Shown here: piece by piece, positions 8,502 through 17,547 of the stretch | Layout: each line of letters starts with the position of its first letter | Numbering within the stretch: position 1 is the first letter of the stretch | From: Natrinema gari JCM 14663 | GTDB lineage: Archaea; Halobacteriota; Halobacteria; Halobacteriales; Natrialbaceae | DNA: 54,338 nucleotides | Direction of reading: 5' to 3' | Assembly (NCBI RefSeq): GCF_000337175.1 | Contig: NZ_AOIJ01000030.1 | Span: 83,705 to 138,042, forward strand | Notes under the pieces: model-generated | What the model was told of the DNA's origin: nothing | The model's input: only the letters and a program-made list of their open reading frames with translations | The model's database searches: none | Program-made: the position numbers and the translations under genes

Positions 8502-10076
8502 TCACTCCCGTTCGACGAGCGTGCCGCCGGCCAACCCCTCCCACGCGACGCGATACCCGAGCCGCGAGAGCACCGCGCTCGAGTCGTCGATACCGGCCTC
8601 CGCCAGGACCGTTTCGGCGTCGGCGAGTTCCATACCGGGTTCGATCTCGGCGGCGAGCGCGTCGAGCACGGCGGGCCGGATCAGCGTCCGCCCGACGCGG
8701 TCGTGCTCGGGGACGGACGTGTCCGCGAGCGCGTCCGCACTCACGCCGTGGCGAGCGGCCAGCGTCTCCAGCGTAATCACGGCTTCGTCCGGCCGCAGTT
8801 CGTCGGGAAGCGCGGCCGCGCTCTCGGCGACGAGCTGCCGCTCGTACTCCCGGAGAACGTCAACGACGTCTTTGACTCGCACCGTCCCGGAGTACGGAAT
8901 CGCTCGGTGGTCGCGGGCGGCGATGTCCTCGCCCACGCCGAGGGACTCGTCGACGGCGACCAGCATGTCCACGTCCTCGAGTCCCGACAGCTGTGAGAGT
9001 TTCTTCGCGACGTACTCGGGCGTCCAGAAGCCCATGATCTCGAAAAAGAGGCGGAAATCGCCGTGGGCGTACTCGAAGGCAAAGTCCGGAATCATCACTC
9101 GCGTCCCCGTCGCGAGCGGCTCCGGCTCGCGGACGAGCTCCCACTCGAGGTCGAGGGTCGAGAACCGAGCCGCGAAGTCGGCTTCGACGCCGCTGTCGAA
9201 CGAAACAGCCGTCACCGGGTCGGCGTCGGGGACGCGGATCGGGTCCTCGTGGGACAGCGAGAGGGTCCGTTCGGTCCCGCGGTCGTCGATCGTTGCCGCG
9301 AGCGACCACCGCTCGCTCGTGGCGACCGTCCGGAGGAGTCGAGCGAAGCGGGTCCCGTACCGCCGCGTCGATCGAAAGAGATGGGTCGGGCCGGTGACGA
9401 CGACTTCGCGGTCCGACATTCCGGCCGCTCCCTCGCGATCGGTCCGCCGGATCTCGTACATCAATCGCAGGCGCTTGATCGCCGAGATCAGTGCTTTCGG
9501 GTCGCTCGAGCGGACGCGGAGTTCTGTGGCATCGAACAGCGCCGTCTGCGCCAGCGAGAGGTTGTACTGGGCGACCAGTCCGTCGGGATCCCAGCGCGGG
9601 TCGACCGCGGTCAGGACCTGGCGGTCCTCGAGATCGGCGTAGAGGGCCGTTTCGAGTTCGTCCGCCGACACATCGAGCGACTCGCTCCCGCGGCTCAGTG
9701 CCGCCGCGCGCTCGTCCTCGGTGACGACGCCGACCGTCTCGGCGGCCTCGAACGCGGCCCGGCGGGCACGGTCGGGCGCGATCGCCGCGTCGGTCTCGAA
9801 CGTCGCCTCGCGCTCGAGCAGCGCCGAGAATCCGCGCACGAGTTTGAAATCGGTGATGTCGCCCGCGTGTGGTGGCTCGCTCGAGTCACCCGAGCCGTCT
9901 GGCGTCCCGCGCTCGAGGTCGGTCAGCGCGGACTCGAGGGCGGCGCGTGGCTCGCCGACGTGACCCTGATACGTGCCGATGGCGCGAGCGGCGAGCGGAC
10001 GGTGGCTCCGGTCCGCGAACTGGGGCTGGTAGCCCCCGCCGGCCCGCGAGACGCGGAGCAGGTCCTTCGTCAGCAT
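8502..10076 (-). CDS. DUF790 family protein (Bax1-like nuclease)
   Basis: The product is 524 aa, starting at MLTKDLLRVSRAGGGYQPQF, the typical opening of archaeal DUF790 proteins. The C-terminal half carries a PD-(D/E)XK-like region: MIPDFAFEY, FRLFFEIMGFWTPEYVAKK and VDMLVAVDESL give the D...E-x-x...K pattern. Family members such as Bax1 pair with the XPB helicase in an archaeal nucleotide-excision-repair-like machine. The frame is open for 21 codons upstream of 10076, but that stretch does not look coding. The XPB gene that usually sits beside it is not in the flanking sequence. Confidence 0.85.
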   Translation of the reverse strand: MLTKDLLRVSRAGGGYQPQFADRSHRPLAARAIGTYQGHVGEPRAALESALTDLERGTPDGSGDSSEPPHAGDITDFKLVRGFSALLEREATFETDAAIAPDRARRAAFEAAETVGVVTEDERAAALSRGSESLDVSADELETALYADLEDRQVLTAVDPRWDPDGLVAQYNLSLAQTALFDATELRVRSSDPKALISAIKRLRLMYEIRRTDREGAAGMSDREVVVTGPTHLFRSTRRYGTRFARLLRTVATSERWSLAATIDDRGTERTLSLSHEDPIRVPDADPVTAVSFDSGVEADFAARFSTLDLEWELVREPEPLATGTRVMIPDFAFEYAHGDFRLFFEIMGFWTPEYVAKKLSQLSGLEDVDMLVAVDESLGVGEDIAARDHRAIPYSGTVRVKDVVDVLREYERQLVAESAAALPDELRPDEAVITLETLAARHGVSADALADTSVPEHDRVGRTLIRPAVLDALAAEIEPGMELADAETVLAEAGIDDSSAVLSRLGYRVAWEGLAGGTLVERE

Positions 10077-10457
10077 CGGGTTCGTGTCGGCGCGGCGTCG
10101 CCAAAAGTCACCCGGACGGGCGGCGGCGACGATCGCCACCCGTCGCGCGGACGCCGGCGGCCACGTTCATCCGTCGATTGCCGGTCGAGGGCCGACTGAG
10201 TATCTCCGTCCCGCTCGAGCAGCGCTCCGGATCGGTCGGTCCGGCGCGCGCCGTGGCTGTGTCGATTGTGGCCCACACGGGACCCCCCAGTCGGATTCGC
10301 CAACCCGCTTCGCTCGAGTCGCGCCGCGTCATGGACGGATTCGTGTCGCAACCCCTCGAACGGCTAGCCGGCCGAGGCTGCCCGATCGTCACGAACTGGC
10401 CGGACGTACTAACTCCCAGTAGAAGCAACTGGACCGTTCGAATTTCGCCCGCCGACC
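10077..10457. other. Intergenic GC-rich stretch, no gene recognised
   Basis: These 381 nt lie between the DUF790 start and the OsmC stop. Open frames exist on both strands but translate to low-complexity Arg/Ser/Gly-rich sequence without recognisable domains. The XPB helicase gene expected beside DUF790 is not here. Confidence 0.5.
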
Positions 10458-10853
10458 TCAGAACGCGTTGCTCTCGAAAGTCGTGTCCGCGTGCAGGCTG
10501 TCTTTCAGCGCGTCGTGGACTTTGCAGAGTTCGAAGGCGCGGTCGATGATTTCGTCGCCGGTGTCGTCGTCCACGTCGGCCTCGACGCGAACGTCGAACC
10601 GGACCGACTCGAGTTTGTCGTCGTCGTTGAGGTCGCCGTCGATGTCGATCTCGATCCGTCCGAGGTCGTCGACCCCGCGCTGTTGGCCGCCAACGCGCAG
10701 CGCCGGTACATAACAGGAGCCGTAGGCGGCGAGCAGCGTCTCGAGCGTATCGGGGGCCGCCTCACCGTTGGCGTCGACCGTCGTCTCGAAGTCGCGAATC
10801 TCGTTCGTCGCGCTATATCCCTCGTCGGAAACGGTGGTGACCTGCTTCGCCAT
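10458..10853 (-). CDS. OsmC family protein
   Basis: The 131-aa product begins MAKQVTTVSDEGYSATNEIR and contains the OsmC fold segments: the TLETLLAAYGSCYVPALRVG helix with its conserved Cys, and FELCKVHDALKD with the second conserved Cys near residue 115. These two cysteines are the peroxidatic/resolving pair of Ohr/OsmC-type thiol peroxidases, so a role in removing organic hydroperoxides is likely but the substrate is not known. The ATG at 10853 is chosen over an upstream in-frame start because the extra 19 residues are not OsmC-like. Confidence 0.88.
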   Translation of the reverse strand: MAKQVTTVSDEGYSATNEIRDFETTVDANGEAAPDTLETLLAAYGSCYVPALRVGGQQRGVDDLGRIEIDIDGDLNDDDKLESVRFDVRVEADVDDDTGDEIIDRAFELCKVHDALKDSLHADTTFESNAF

Positions 10854-11177
10854 AGCAGTCGAATCGTCAACGGGCGGTGCTGTAAACGTTTGTGATCGCG
10901 GGAGAGGCACATCTCGATCGGGGTCATTCCGAGTGAGCGTGCGTCCACTCGGACCAGAATCGGCTGAATACCGCGGCTACCGAAGCAGCACTCATATATT
11001 TGTCACGTCTCCCTCACCCTCGTATTCCGCGACTCGAGATGGATCATCACCAAGGAACAGCGCTTCGAACTCCCAAACGCGACCAGCGGCGAGGTCGGAG
11101 GTGTTATCCAGACTTTCCTCGAATACCCTGCGTTTGCAGTGGCATTCGTTTCCCCGCTCCGAGTCCATTAATCAAAT

Positions 11178-11372
11178 ATGGTGGTTTTCAATAGACGGGC
11201 AGCGAACACACTCAGCATCGTCTCGACCCTGGTAGACAGCGCGCTGGCGTTCCGGCGCGGCCGTCGAAAGAGCGGCCTTCTGCTCCTCGCTGCGGCCGCA
11301 CTTTCGTCTCGAGTCCCCGGCCTCGGGACAGCCGTGTCGTTGTTTCTCCGACTCGTTCGCCGGTTCCGATAG
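11178..11372 (+). CDS. Small basic membrane protein, hypothetical
   Basis: This 64-aa frame starts at ATG 11178 just after an AT-rich stretch (ATTAATCAAAT). It has a basic N-terminus with RRGRRKSG, a hydrophobic helix (LLLLAAAALSS), and a C-terminal VSLFLRLVRRFR amphipathic segment. It resembles small single-helix haloarchaeal membrane proteins. No domain is recognised. It sits in a 615-nt gap between the OsmC start and the MBL-hydrolase stop, where nothing else looks coding. Confidence 0.5.
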   Translation: MVVFNRRAANTLSIVSTLVDSALAFRRGRRKSGLLLLAAAALSSRVPGLGTAVSLFLRLVRRFR

Positions 11373-11468
11373 CTCAAGCGGGCATCGGCGACCGGGACTG
11401 AGCGCGAGGCGACCAGGACGACAAGAAAGCGCGCCGACGGTCGATACGCGCGGCGCGTTCGATCCCCG

Positions 11469-12194
11469 TTACTCGAGTGTGAACGGCTCGTCGGCCTCGA
11501 GCGTGTGGACGTCGGTGTCGCTGCCGATCCCACGGACCTCACTGGCGAACTCCTCGGGGTCCTGCTCGATCGGCGGGAAGGTGTCGTAGTGTTGTGGGAA
11601 TACGTGGTCGACATCGAGCCAGTCGACGGCGATCGCCGCCTGCATCGGGCCCATGGTGAAGTGGTCGCCGATCGGAACCGTGGCGGCGTCGGGCTCGAGA
11701 TACGGGCCGATAACCTCGCGCATCTCGGTCATGAGCGACGTATCGCCCGCGTTGTAGAACGTCGTCGCCTCGTCGTCGCTGCCCTGCGTCGGTTTCGTAT
11801 CCGAAATGACGAACCCGGCCGGCATCCCGCCGCTCGTCTCGTTTTCGGTCATGATCCCGTTGGTGTGGTCGGCGCGGGTCATCGTGACGTAGGCATCGCC
11901 ACACTCGACGGTTCCGCCGAGGTTCATCCCCATGCCGCCGACGGCATCCGCGAAGCCGAACTCCGCCTCGCAGTAGGAGACGAGTTCCGGCGTCGCGACC
12001 AGCGTCGCGTCCGAAAACGCCCCCGCGTGGGCGATGTGATCGGCGTGGCCGTGTGTCAACAGGACGTAGTCCGGCGTATCGATATCGGACGGCTCGAGGT
12101 CGGTCTTCGGATTGTCGAAGAACGGATCGATCAGCAGCTCGGTCTCCCCAACGGTGACGTGCCACGTCGAGTGGCCGTGCCAAGTGAGTTCCAT
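11469..12194 (-). CDS. Metal-dependent hydrolase, MBL fold (UPF0173-like)
   Basis: The 241-aa protein starts [13 protein letters not shown] and has the metallo-beta-lactamase metal site [14 protein letters not shown] near residue 50, a further metal-binding Asp in [10 protein letters not shown], and the late His in [11 protein letters not shown]. Spacing and size match the UPF0173 family of zinc hydrolases, whose natural substrate is not known. The start at 12194 is supported by the family beginning at a Met two residues before TWHGH; the frame is open further upstream but reads as non-coding. Confidence 0.9.
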   Translation of the reverse strand: MELTWHGHSTWHVTVGETELLIDPFFDNPKTDLEPSDIDTPDYVLLTHGHADHIAHAGAFSDATLVATPELVSYCEAEFGFADAVGGMGMNLGGTVECGDAYVTMTRADHTNGIMTENETSGGMPAGFVISDTKPTQGSDDEATTFYNAGDTSLMTEMREVIGPYLEPDAATVPIGDHFTMGPMQAAIAVDWLDVDHVFPQHYDTFPPIEQDPEEFASEVRGIGSDTDVHTLEADEPFTLE

Positions 12195-12590
12195 AGCGAC
12201 CGATGGATTCGGACGAGACCACAATAAAGGTGGGCGAGGTCCGACCGGGCCGCCGCACATTGCGTCGCCCGACGGACCGCGTGTGGCCCCGCACTGTCCG
12301 CAACGACTGGTTTCCGACCGGTGGCGGACATGTACAATCACCAACTCTTATACGTTCGGCCTCGGACGGATAGGACGCCGCAAGCGAACTGACACACCAC
12401 GCGTGCGGTCTGGGATCGCATTCCGATCGGCTCCGGTGTACCGCGACCGCCCGTTCCGTTGCGATCGCCAGGCGGATCCACTCTCACCCATTCGGCACCC
12501 AACCACTGCGACCCCCGTGGCGTTCACGGGGCGTCAGCACACTGGGCGGCGATGCCGTGGCGTTTTTTACCCGGGGGCCGTACGGCGACT
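12195..12590. other. Intergenic region between divergent genes
   Basis: This 396-nt gap holds the promoters of the MBL hydrolase (minus) and the 87-aa protein (plus). CAACTCTTATACG near 12342-12354 and GTTTTTTACCC near 12563 are the AT-rich spots. No gene or RNA is recognised. Confidence 0.5.
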
Positions 12591-12854
12591 ATGCTCGCAC
12601 TCACGCTCGAGGAGTTCATGCTTGAGCTCAACGACGGCGCGATCAAGAACGTCGGACCGAACAACAAGGAAGCGACGGCCAAACTGTTCGACGTCGACAC
12701 CGCCGAGGCACGGGAGTTCGGCGACAAGCGTATTAAACTCGTCTTCGAAGATGAGGACGACAACGAAGTACAAGTCTCGCTGTTCCCGGAGGACGTTCGG
12801 CGGATCGCCGACGATATCGAGGCGCTCGAGGAGGATTCGCCGGTTTTCGACTGA
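12591..12854 (+). CDS. Conserved small acidic haloarchaeal protein
   Basis: This 87-aa protein starts MLALTLEEFMLELNDGAIKN and has alternating beta/alpha character with a very acidic C-terminal half (VFEDEDDNEVQVSLFPEDV). No known domain is recognised. The start at 12591 is favoured by GTTTTTTACCC about 25 nt upstream; ATG 12618 is an alternative. It lies 90 nt upstream of the RecJ-like gene on the same strand. Confidence 0.7.
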   Translation: MLALTLEEFMLELNDGAIKNVGPNNKEATAKLFDVDTAEAREFGDKRIKLVFEDEDDNEVQVSLFPEDVRRIADDIEALEEDSPVFD

Positions 12855-12944
12855 CCGCGGGGCTATACCGCGGCTGTAACGGTGACCCGCGTCGCGAACG
12901 CATTTCGACAACCGTTTTAGGGCGAAACCGCTTGGTTCGAGTAG

Positions 12945-15152
12945 ATGGGTAACTGTATCATCTGCGGCACACCCGTTGACGGCGAGATCTGTGAGAGTCA
13001 CGAGGAGGATGCCGTTTTCGAATTTCGCGGCACGTCTGCCTCGCAGCTCACACCCGGTCGCTACTACCGGGGAACCGTCGACGGCTACGCCGACTTCGGT
13101 GTCTTCGTCGACATCGGAGACCACGTCACCGGCCTGTTGCATCGAAGCGAACTCGACCAACGACTCGAGAGTCTCGACTGGGAACCGGGGGACGACGTCT
13201 TCGTCCAGGTGCTCGACGTTCGAGACAACGGTAACGTCGACCTCGGCTGGTCGATCCGCCAGCGCGAACGCGAGTTCCGCGGCAAACTGATCCAGACGGG
13301 CGACGACGAGTTCCGACCCGAGGAGTTCGAAGACGACGCCGACGAGTCGGACACCGAGACGACGACCGAACCCACAACGTCCGAGGAGTCAGCTGCCGAC
13401 AGCGACGGTCTCACCGACGACCGAGCGGCGACGGCCGGCGAGTTGCAGGCCGCCGCCGACGAAACCCAACCCGAATCGGAGACGGACGCCGTCGACGAGC
13501 AATCCCCGGCCGCGGACCCCGCCGGCTCCGTCGCGAGCAGCGGTTCGGTCGCGACCGAATCCGCCGCCGCCTCGACGCCGGCCACTGATGCCGAACCGGA
13601 CGCCGAATCCGAACCCACACTCAAGCGCACGACCATCGGCTCCATCGAGAACCAGGTCGGCAACGTCGTCCATCTCGAGGGCGAGATCACCGGCGTTCGC
13701 CAGACCAGTGGTCCGACCGTCTTCGAACTGCGCGACGAGACCGCCACTGTCGAGTGTGCGGCCTTCGAGGAAGCCGGCGTTCGCGCCTACCCCGACGTCG
13801 AACTCGACGACGTCGTCGCTCTGGAGGGCGAAGTCGAACACCACCACGGCGACCTGCAGGTCGAGACCGAATCCCTCGATATTCTCGAGGGCGACGAGCG
13901 AGACACCGTCGTCGACCGCCTCGAGAGCGCGCTCGAACGCGAGGCCCGCCCGGCCGATGTCGAGTTGCTGGCCGATCACGACGCGGTCGCGGCCGTCAAA
14001 GCGAACATCGCCGACGCGGCGACCGCGATCCGACGGGCCGTCATGGAAGCCCGGCCGATCGTCGTTCGCCACGGCGCGACCGCCGACGGCTACGTGGCCG
14101 GTGCCGCCATCGAGCGTGCCGTGCTCCCGCTGATTCGCGAAAAACACACCCGCGAGGACGCGGAGTACCACTACTTCGAGCGACGCCCGCTCGACGGCCG
14201 CGTCTACGACATGGACGCCGCCACCAACGACGTCACCGCGATGCTCGAGGCACGCGAGCGCCACGGCGAGCAGGTCCCGCTCGTCGTCCTCGTCGATGCC
14301 GGATCGACCGTCGAGTCCACCGACGGCTACGAACTGCTCTCGCTGTACGACGCCGAGGCACTCGTCATCGACGACAGCCGAGCCGACGACGCGGTTACCG
14401 ACGCCGTCGGCGTCGATGTCGCACCGTCGCTGGCCGGCGTCGACGTCGGTGCTGTCACTTCGACCGCGCTGGCAACGAACGTCGCCGCCCACGTCAACGA
14501 CGACGTGCGCGACGACCTCGAGCACCTCCCCGCAGTCAGCTACTGGGAGGACACGCCCGAGGCGTACCTCGAGCTCGCGACCGAAGCCGGCTACGACGAG
14601 ACCGGCGTCTCCGAGCGCCGCGAAGCCATCGAGCTCGAGGCCTACTATCAGTCCTACAAGGACAAGCGCGAACTCGTGATCGACCTGCTGTTCGGCGACG
14701 GCGACGACTCCGAACGGCCCCGGGACGGCGATCTCGCGGCCCACGTCTCCGAGCAGTTCCGCGACAAACTCGAGACCGAACTCGAGACGGCCCGCGAGAA
14801 CCTCACGGTAGAAGGCGTCAACGGCGTCACCGTCTCCGTGCTCGATACGGACGCCTTCACCCACCGCTACAACTTCCCGACGACGATCCTGCTGCTGGAC
14901 GCGCTCCACCGCAGCGAACGGGACCGAACGGACTCGCCGTACGTCACGCTCGGCGTCGGCGACGACGAACTCCACGTCCGCGCGACGGCCACGGTCGACG
15001 TCCGCGATCTCGGCGATTCGATCGCCGAGGCGGTACCCAACGGCGGCGTCAGCGTCGTCGGCGGCCAGGACGGCCACGTCGAGTTCCTACCCGGCGAACG
15101 CGACGCGGTCCGCGAGGCAGCGCTCGAGGCGCTCGGCGAGACGCTCGCGTAA
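12945..15152 (+). CDS. RecJ-like DHH-family protein with Zn ribbon, S1 and OB domains
   Basis: The 735-aa protein has an N-terminal zinc-binding motif (CIICGTPVDGEICESH). An S1 RNA-binding domain follows at about 35-105 (YYRGTVDGYADFGVFVDIGD). Then come a roughly 100-residue low-complexity acidic linker, an OB-fold (GNVVHLEGEITGV, about 230-310) and a DHH/DHHA1-type phosphoesterase region (about 360-735). The catalytic DHH motifs are degenerate: the expected DADG is GATADG, the expected DHH is IDDSRAD, and the C-terminal GGGH-like motif reads VVGGQDGH. Haloarchaeal genomes carry several such RecJ paralogues; this one is probably a nucleic-acid-binding, non-catalytic member. It has its own promoter (GTTTTAGGGCG about 30 nt before the ATG). 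Confidence 0.85.
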   Translation: MGNCIICGTPVDGEICESHEEDAVFEFRGTSASQLTPGRYYRGTVDGYADFGVFVDIGDHVTGLLHRSELDQRLESLDWEPGDDVFVQVLDVRDNGNVDLGWSIRQREREFRGKLIQTGDDEFRPEEFEDDADESDTETTTEPTTSEESAADSDGLTDDRAATAGELQAAADETQPESETDAVDEQSPAADPAGSVASSGSVATESAAASTPATDAEPDAESEPTLKRTTIGSIENQVGNVVHLEGEITGVRQTSGPTVFELRDETATVECAAFEEAGVRAYPDVELDDVVALEGEVEHHHGDLQVETESLDILEGDERDTVVDRLESALEREARPADVELLADHDAVAAVKANIADAATAIRRAVMEARPIVVRHGATADGYVAGAAIERAVLPLIREKHTREDAEYHYFERRPLDGRVYDMDAATNDVTAMLEARERHGEQVPLVVLVDAGSTVESTDGYELLSLYDAEALVIDDSRADDAVTDAVGVDVAPSLAGVDVGAVTSTALATNVAAHVNDDVRDDLEHLPAVSYWEDTPEAYLELATEAGYDETGVSERREAIELEAYYQSYKDKRELVIDLLFGDGDDSERPRDGDLAAHVSEQFRDKLETELETARENLTVEGVNGVTVSVLDTDAFTHRYNFPTTILLLDALHRSERDRTDSPYVTLGVGDDELHVRATATVDVRDLGDSIAEAVPNGGVSVVGGQDGHVEFLPGERDAVREAALEALGETLA

Positions 15153-15301
15153 GACCCGTCTTCTGCCGTCATCTGCCGATCGAACAGCGACGGCTCCGGC
15201 TATCGGTCCGTTTCGGTCGGCCGATGGGAGATGGATACGACTGCTCGCGGCCACGAATTTAGTTCAGCAGGTTTAATTCAATCGCTCTGAAACGGTGTCG
15301 C

Positions 15302-15685
15302 ATGGCGGCGTCGACGTGGTGGTACGGCATCGTTCCGTTTCCCGTCGTGGTACTGACGACGGTGATCACTCGTGTCGCGTTCCGCGCGTTCGTTGCTGCG
15401 ACTCATCCGTCGACTGACGCGCCGCTGGGTGCGGGCGTCGCCTGGTTCGTCCTACAGACGCTCTCGTTCTGGATGGGGATCCTCGTGGCCGTGGTCGTCC
15501 TCGGGTGTTTGCTCGCGGACTGCCGGGCGCTCAGCGGGAACGAGGCGTGGTCGCCGAGCAGTTGGTGGGGTGTCGCCGGCGTCGTCCATCTCGGCGGGGC
15601 CGTCTTCCCGAAACTCTTGCTCCTCTCGGTGCCGGCGCTTGCCGCGTATCTGTACCGTCGCCACGTCCGTCTCGGACGCCCCTGA
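15302..15685 (+). CDS. Hypothetical integral membrane protein
   Basis: This 127-aa protein has three clear hydrophobic segments (about 5-32, 42-68 and 88-118) and a short basic C-terminus (YRRHVRLGRP). GGTTTAATTC at 15270-15279, about 23-32 nt before the ATG, is a good TATA element for a leaderless transcript. No family is recognised. Confidence 0.75.
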   Translation: MAASTWWYGIVPFPVVVLTTVITRVAFRAFVAATHPSTDAPLGAGVAWFVLQTLSFWMGILVAVVVLGCLLADCRALSGNEAWSPSSWWGVAGVVHLGGAVFPKLLLLSVPALAAYLYRRHVRLGRP

Positions 15686-15769
15686 GAGAACACACGTCGG
15701 GGGCGTGTCTCGCTGCGGCCATCCATCGCGTATTCGGCCCCAGTCCCCGCGTGGACCTGGACAGTATCG

Positions 15770-16285
15770 CTACGGCTCGAGGTCCCGTTGCCGGCCCTTC
15801 GGGACCATCGAGCGGAGTTCGCCGTGGACGTAGAGGCCGACGCCGATCGCTTCGGCCTCGCCCGCGATCTCGTGGGCGGCGATCAGATACCCCCAGTCGC
15901 CGTCCCACCACTCGAGCATCTGGTCCTCACCAGCGGCGAAGCGACGCGCCTGCTCGCGGTCGAGGTCGATCACGCACTCGGTGGCGTGGTCGCCAAAGCG
16001 TTGGACGACGTCCGTCGTGGGTTTCCAGTGTTCCTGTCGCGTGCGGAGACAGGTCATCCCGATCGCTTCGATCTCCAGCGGCGTCGGGGCCTCGCCGCGG
16101 TAAATCCAGATCTTTCCCGCCCCCTTCTCCCAGAAGGTGTAGTCGTCGAACGTCGCCGGTGGGATGCCGAATCGATCCGCGAAGTAGTCGACTACCGCCT
16201 CGCGCGTCGCTCGCCCGTCGACGGTGCGTTCGGCTTCGGTCGCGGGGAGCCGGTCGAACCGCTGGCCGTCGTTGCCGTCGGCCAT
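15770..16285 (-). CDS. Conserved haloarchaeal protein coupled to RNA methyltransferase (possible PUA-like RNA-binding partner)
   Basis: This 171-aa protein starts MADGNDGQRFDRLP at 16285; its ATG overlaps the stop of the NOP2/Sun methyltransferase upstream on the same strand (TGATG), so the two are translationally coupled. The sequence contains FWEKGAGKIWIY, a beta-rich middle and VGLYVHGELRSMVPKGRQR near the end, reminiscent of the PUA-like domains fused to other NOP2/Sun enzymes. That similarity and the coupling suggest it supplies RNA binding to the methyltransferase; this is inference. No catalytic motif is visible. Confidence 0.75.
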   Translation of the reverse strand: MADGNDGQRFDRLPATEAERTVDGRATREAVVDYFADRFGIPPATFDDYTFWEKGAGKIWIYRGEAPTPLEIEAIGMTCLRTRQEHWKPTTDVVQRFGDHATECVIDLDREQARRFAAGEDQMLEWWDGDWGYLIAAHEIAGEAEAIGVGLYVHGELRSMVPKGRQRDLEP

Positions 16286-17193
16286 CAGGCGGTCACCTCC
16301 AGTTTCGCGACGAAGAACCCGCCGGTGTCGTTCTGGTGAGGATAGATCCGGGCCGCCCGCTCGAGACGCTCGTCGAACGTCTCGCCGTCCCACGCCGTCA
16401 GTCCCGGCGCGTGCTCCAGTTCGAGGTCGAAGTCGACGACGCGACAGGGCTCGTTGTCGAGGGCATGCTGGACGACGGCTTCGTTCTCTTCGGGGGCGAA
16501 GGTACACGTCGAGTAGACGACCGTCCCGCCCTCGCGGGTGGCCTGGATCGCTCGCCGGATGATCCCCTTCTGGATGCCCGCCACGGAGGAGATGTGGCCC
16601 TCCGACCAGTTGTCGAGCGCGTCGGGGTTCTTCCGGATCGTCCCTTCACACGAACAGGGCGCGTCGACGAGGGTCCGGTCGAACGCGTCGAAGTCGAATC
16701 GCTCGAGCGAGTAGTTGCGCGCGTCGGCGTTGGTCACGGCGAGGCCGGTCGCGCCGAGTCGCTCGGCGTTGAACCGCAGCGCCGAGATGCGGCCGAGGTT
16801 GTTGTCGTTCGCGACGACCGTCCCGCGGTCGTCCATTAGCGCCGCAATCTGGGTCGCCTTGCCGCCGGGAGCGGCACAGCAGTCCCAGACCCGGTCGCCG
16901 GGCTGTGGCTCGAGAACAACCGGCGGCACCGCCGAGACCTCCTCCTGGCCGTGGGTAAAGCCATGGAAGGAGGTCCACGTCGATCCCGGCGAGTCGATCT
17001 CGAGGGTCAGAACGCGCGGGTTCCAGTCGGCTTGGTCGTAGTCGACGCCCGCCTCGTTGAGGGCCGCGAGCGTCCGCTCGACCGAGGCCTTGATCGTGTT
17101 GACGCGGACGGCGTTGCCAAGCGGCCGCTCACAGGCCGCGAGGAACGCGTCGAAGTCGTCGATAATCGGTCGATACCGCTCGAGTGGCTCCAT
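16285..17193 (-). CDS. RsmB/NOP2/Sun-family RNA (cytosine-5)-methyltransferase
   Basis: The 302-aa protein has the full set of NOP2/Sun motifs. They are the N-terminal RNA-contact stretch (LGNAVRVNTIKASVERTL), the SAM-binding motif I DCCAAPGGKATQIAALM, motif IV DAPCSCEGTIRKN with its catalytic-region Cys, and motif VI VYSTCTFAPEENE with the second Cys. It methylates C5 of cytosine in rRNA or tRNA; which site cannot be told from sequence. It lacks a PUA domain of its own, which fits with the small overlapping partner gene downstream. Confidence 0.93.
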   Translation of the reverse strand: MEPLERYRPIIDDFDAFLAACERPLGNAVRVNTIKASVERTLAALNEAGVDYDQADWNPRVLTLEIDSPGSTWTSFHGFTHGQEEVSAVPPVVLEPQPGDRVWDCCAAPGGKATQIAALMDDRGTVVANDNNLGRISALRFNAERLGATGLAVTNADARNYSLERFDFDAFDRTLVDAPCSCEGTIRKNPDALDNWSEGHISSVAGIQKGIIRRAIQATREGGTVVYSTCTFAPEENEAVVQHALDNEPCRVVDFDLELEHAPGLTAWDGETFDERLERAARIYPHQNDTGGFFVAKLEVTA

Positions 17194-17256
17194 TGGCTCG
17201 GGGTTCGAGCGACTGGCGCTTGTGGGTTTCGAAGCCGACGCCGAACCGCCGGGCGC

Positions 17257-17517
17257 TCAGTCCCGGCAGGGCGACACCAGATCGAACGCGACACCGGCCG
17301 CGCGACGCCGCCGAGGATGGGACCGACGACGAGTTCGGTGGACGCATCGATGAGCATTCCTCCCGTCTCGAGATCAGGAACAGCAGTGCAACCACCAGTA
17401 GGCGGAGCGTCCCGACCGCGTCGAAAATCGCGATGGCCTCCGCCGTACGGACGAGCGCGTAGCGGGTGTCGGCATCACGGTCGGCGGTCTGGTCGCGGTC
17501 CGTTTCCGGCCCCCGAT
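17257..17517 (-). pseudogene. Decayed small membrane-protein gene (frameshifted)
   Basis: On the minus strand a coding-like frame reads ETDRDQTADRDADTRYALVR and then TAEAIAIFDAVGTLRLLVVA, which is acidic and then hydrophobic. It jumps to a second frame (DLETGGMLIDASTELVVGPI) and to a third (AAGVAFDLVSPCRD, stop at 17257-17259). No start codon precedes the first part; a TAA lies directly upstream. The three pieces in order look like one 85-90-residue two-helix membrane protein broken by two shifts. It overlaps no other gene and lies between the methyltransferase and PAC2 starts. Confidence 0.35.
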
Positions 17518-17547
17518 TTTATGCCGGTGACGGCCATCGGTCGGTGT

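Noticed and set aside
10108-10428. A 106-residue minus-strand open frame upstream of DUF790, where XPB might be expected.
   Set aside because: It shows no helicase motif and has an Arg/Gly/Ser-rich composition unlike coding sequence here.
13389-15077. A 562-residue open frame antisense to the RecJ-like gene.
   Set aside because: Val/Asp/Gly-rich shadow without domains. The sense strand has S1, OB and DHH parts.
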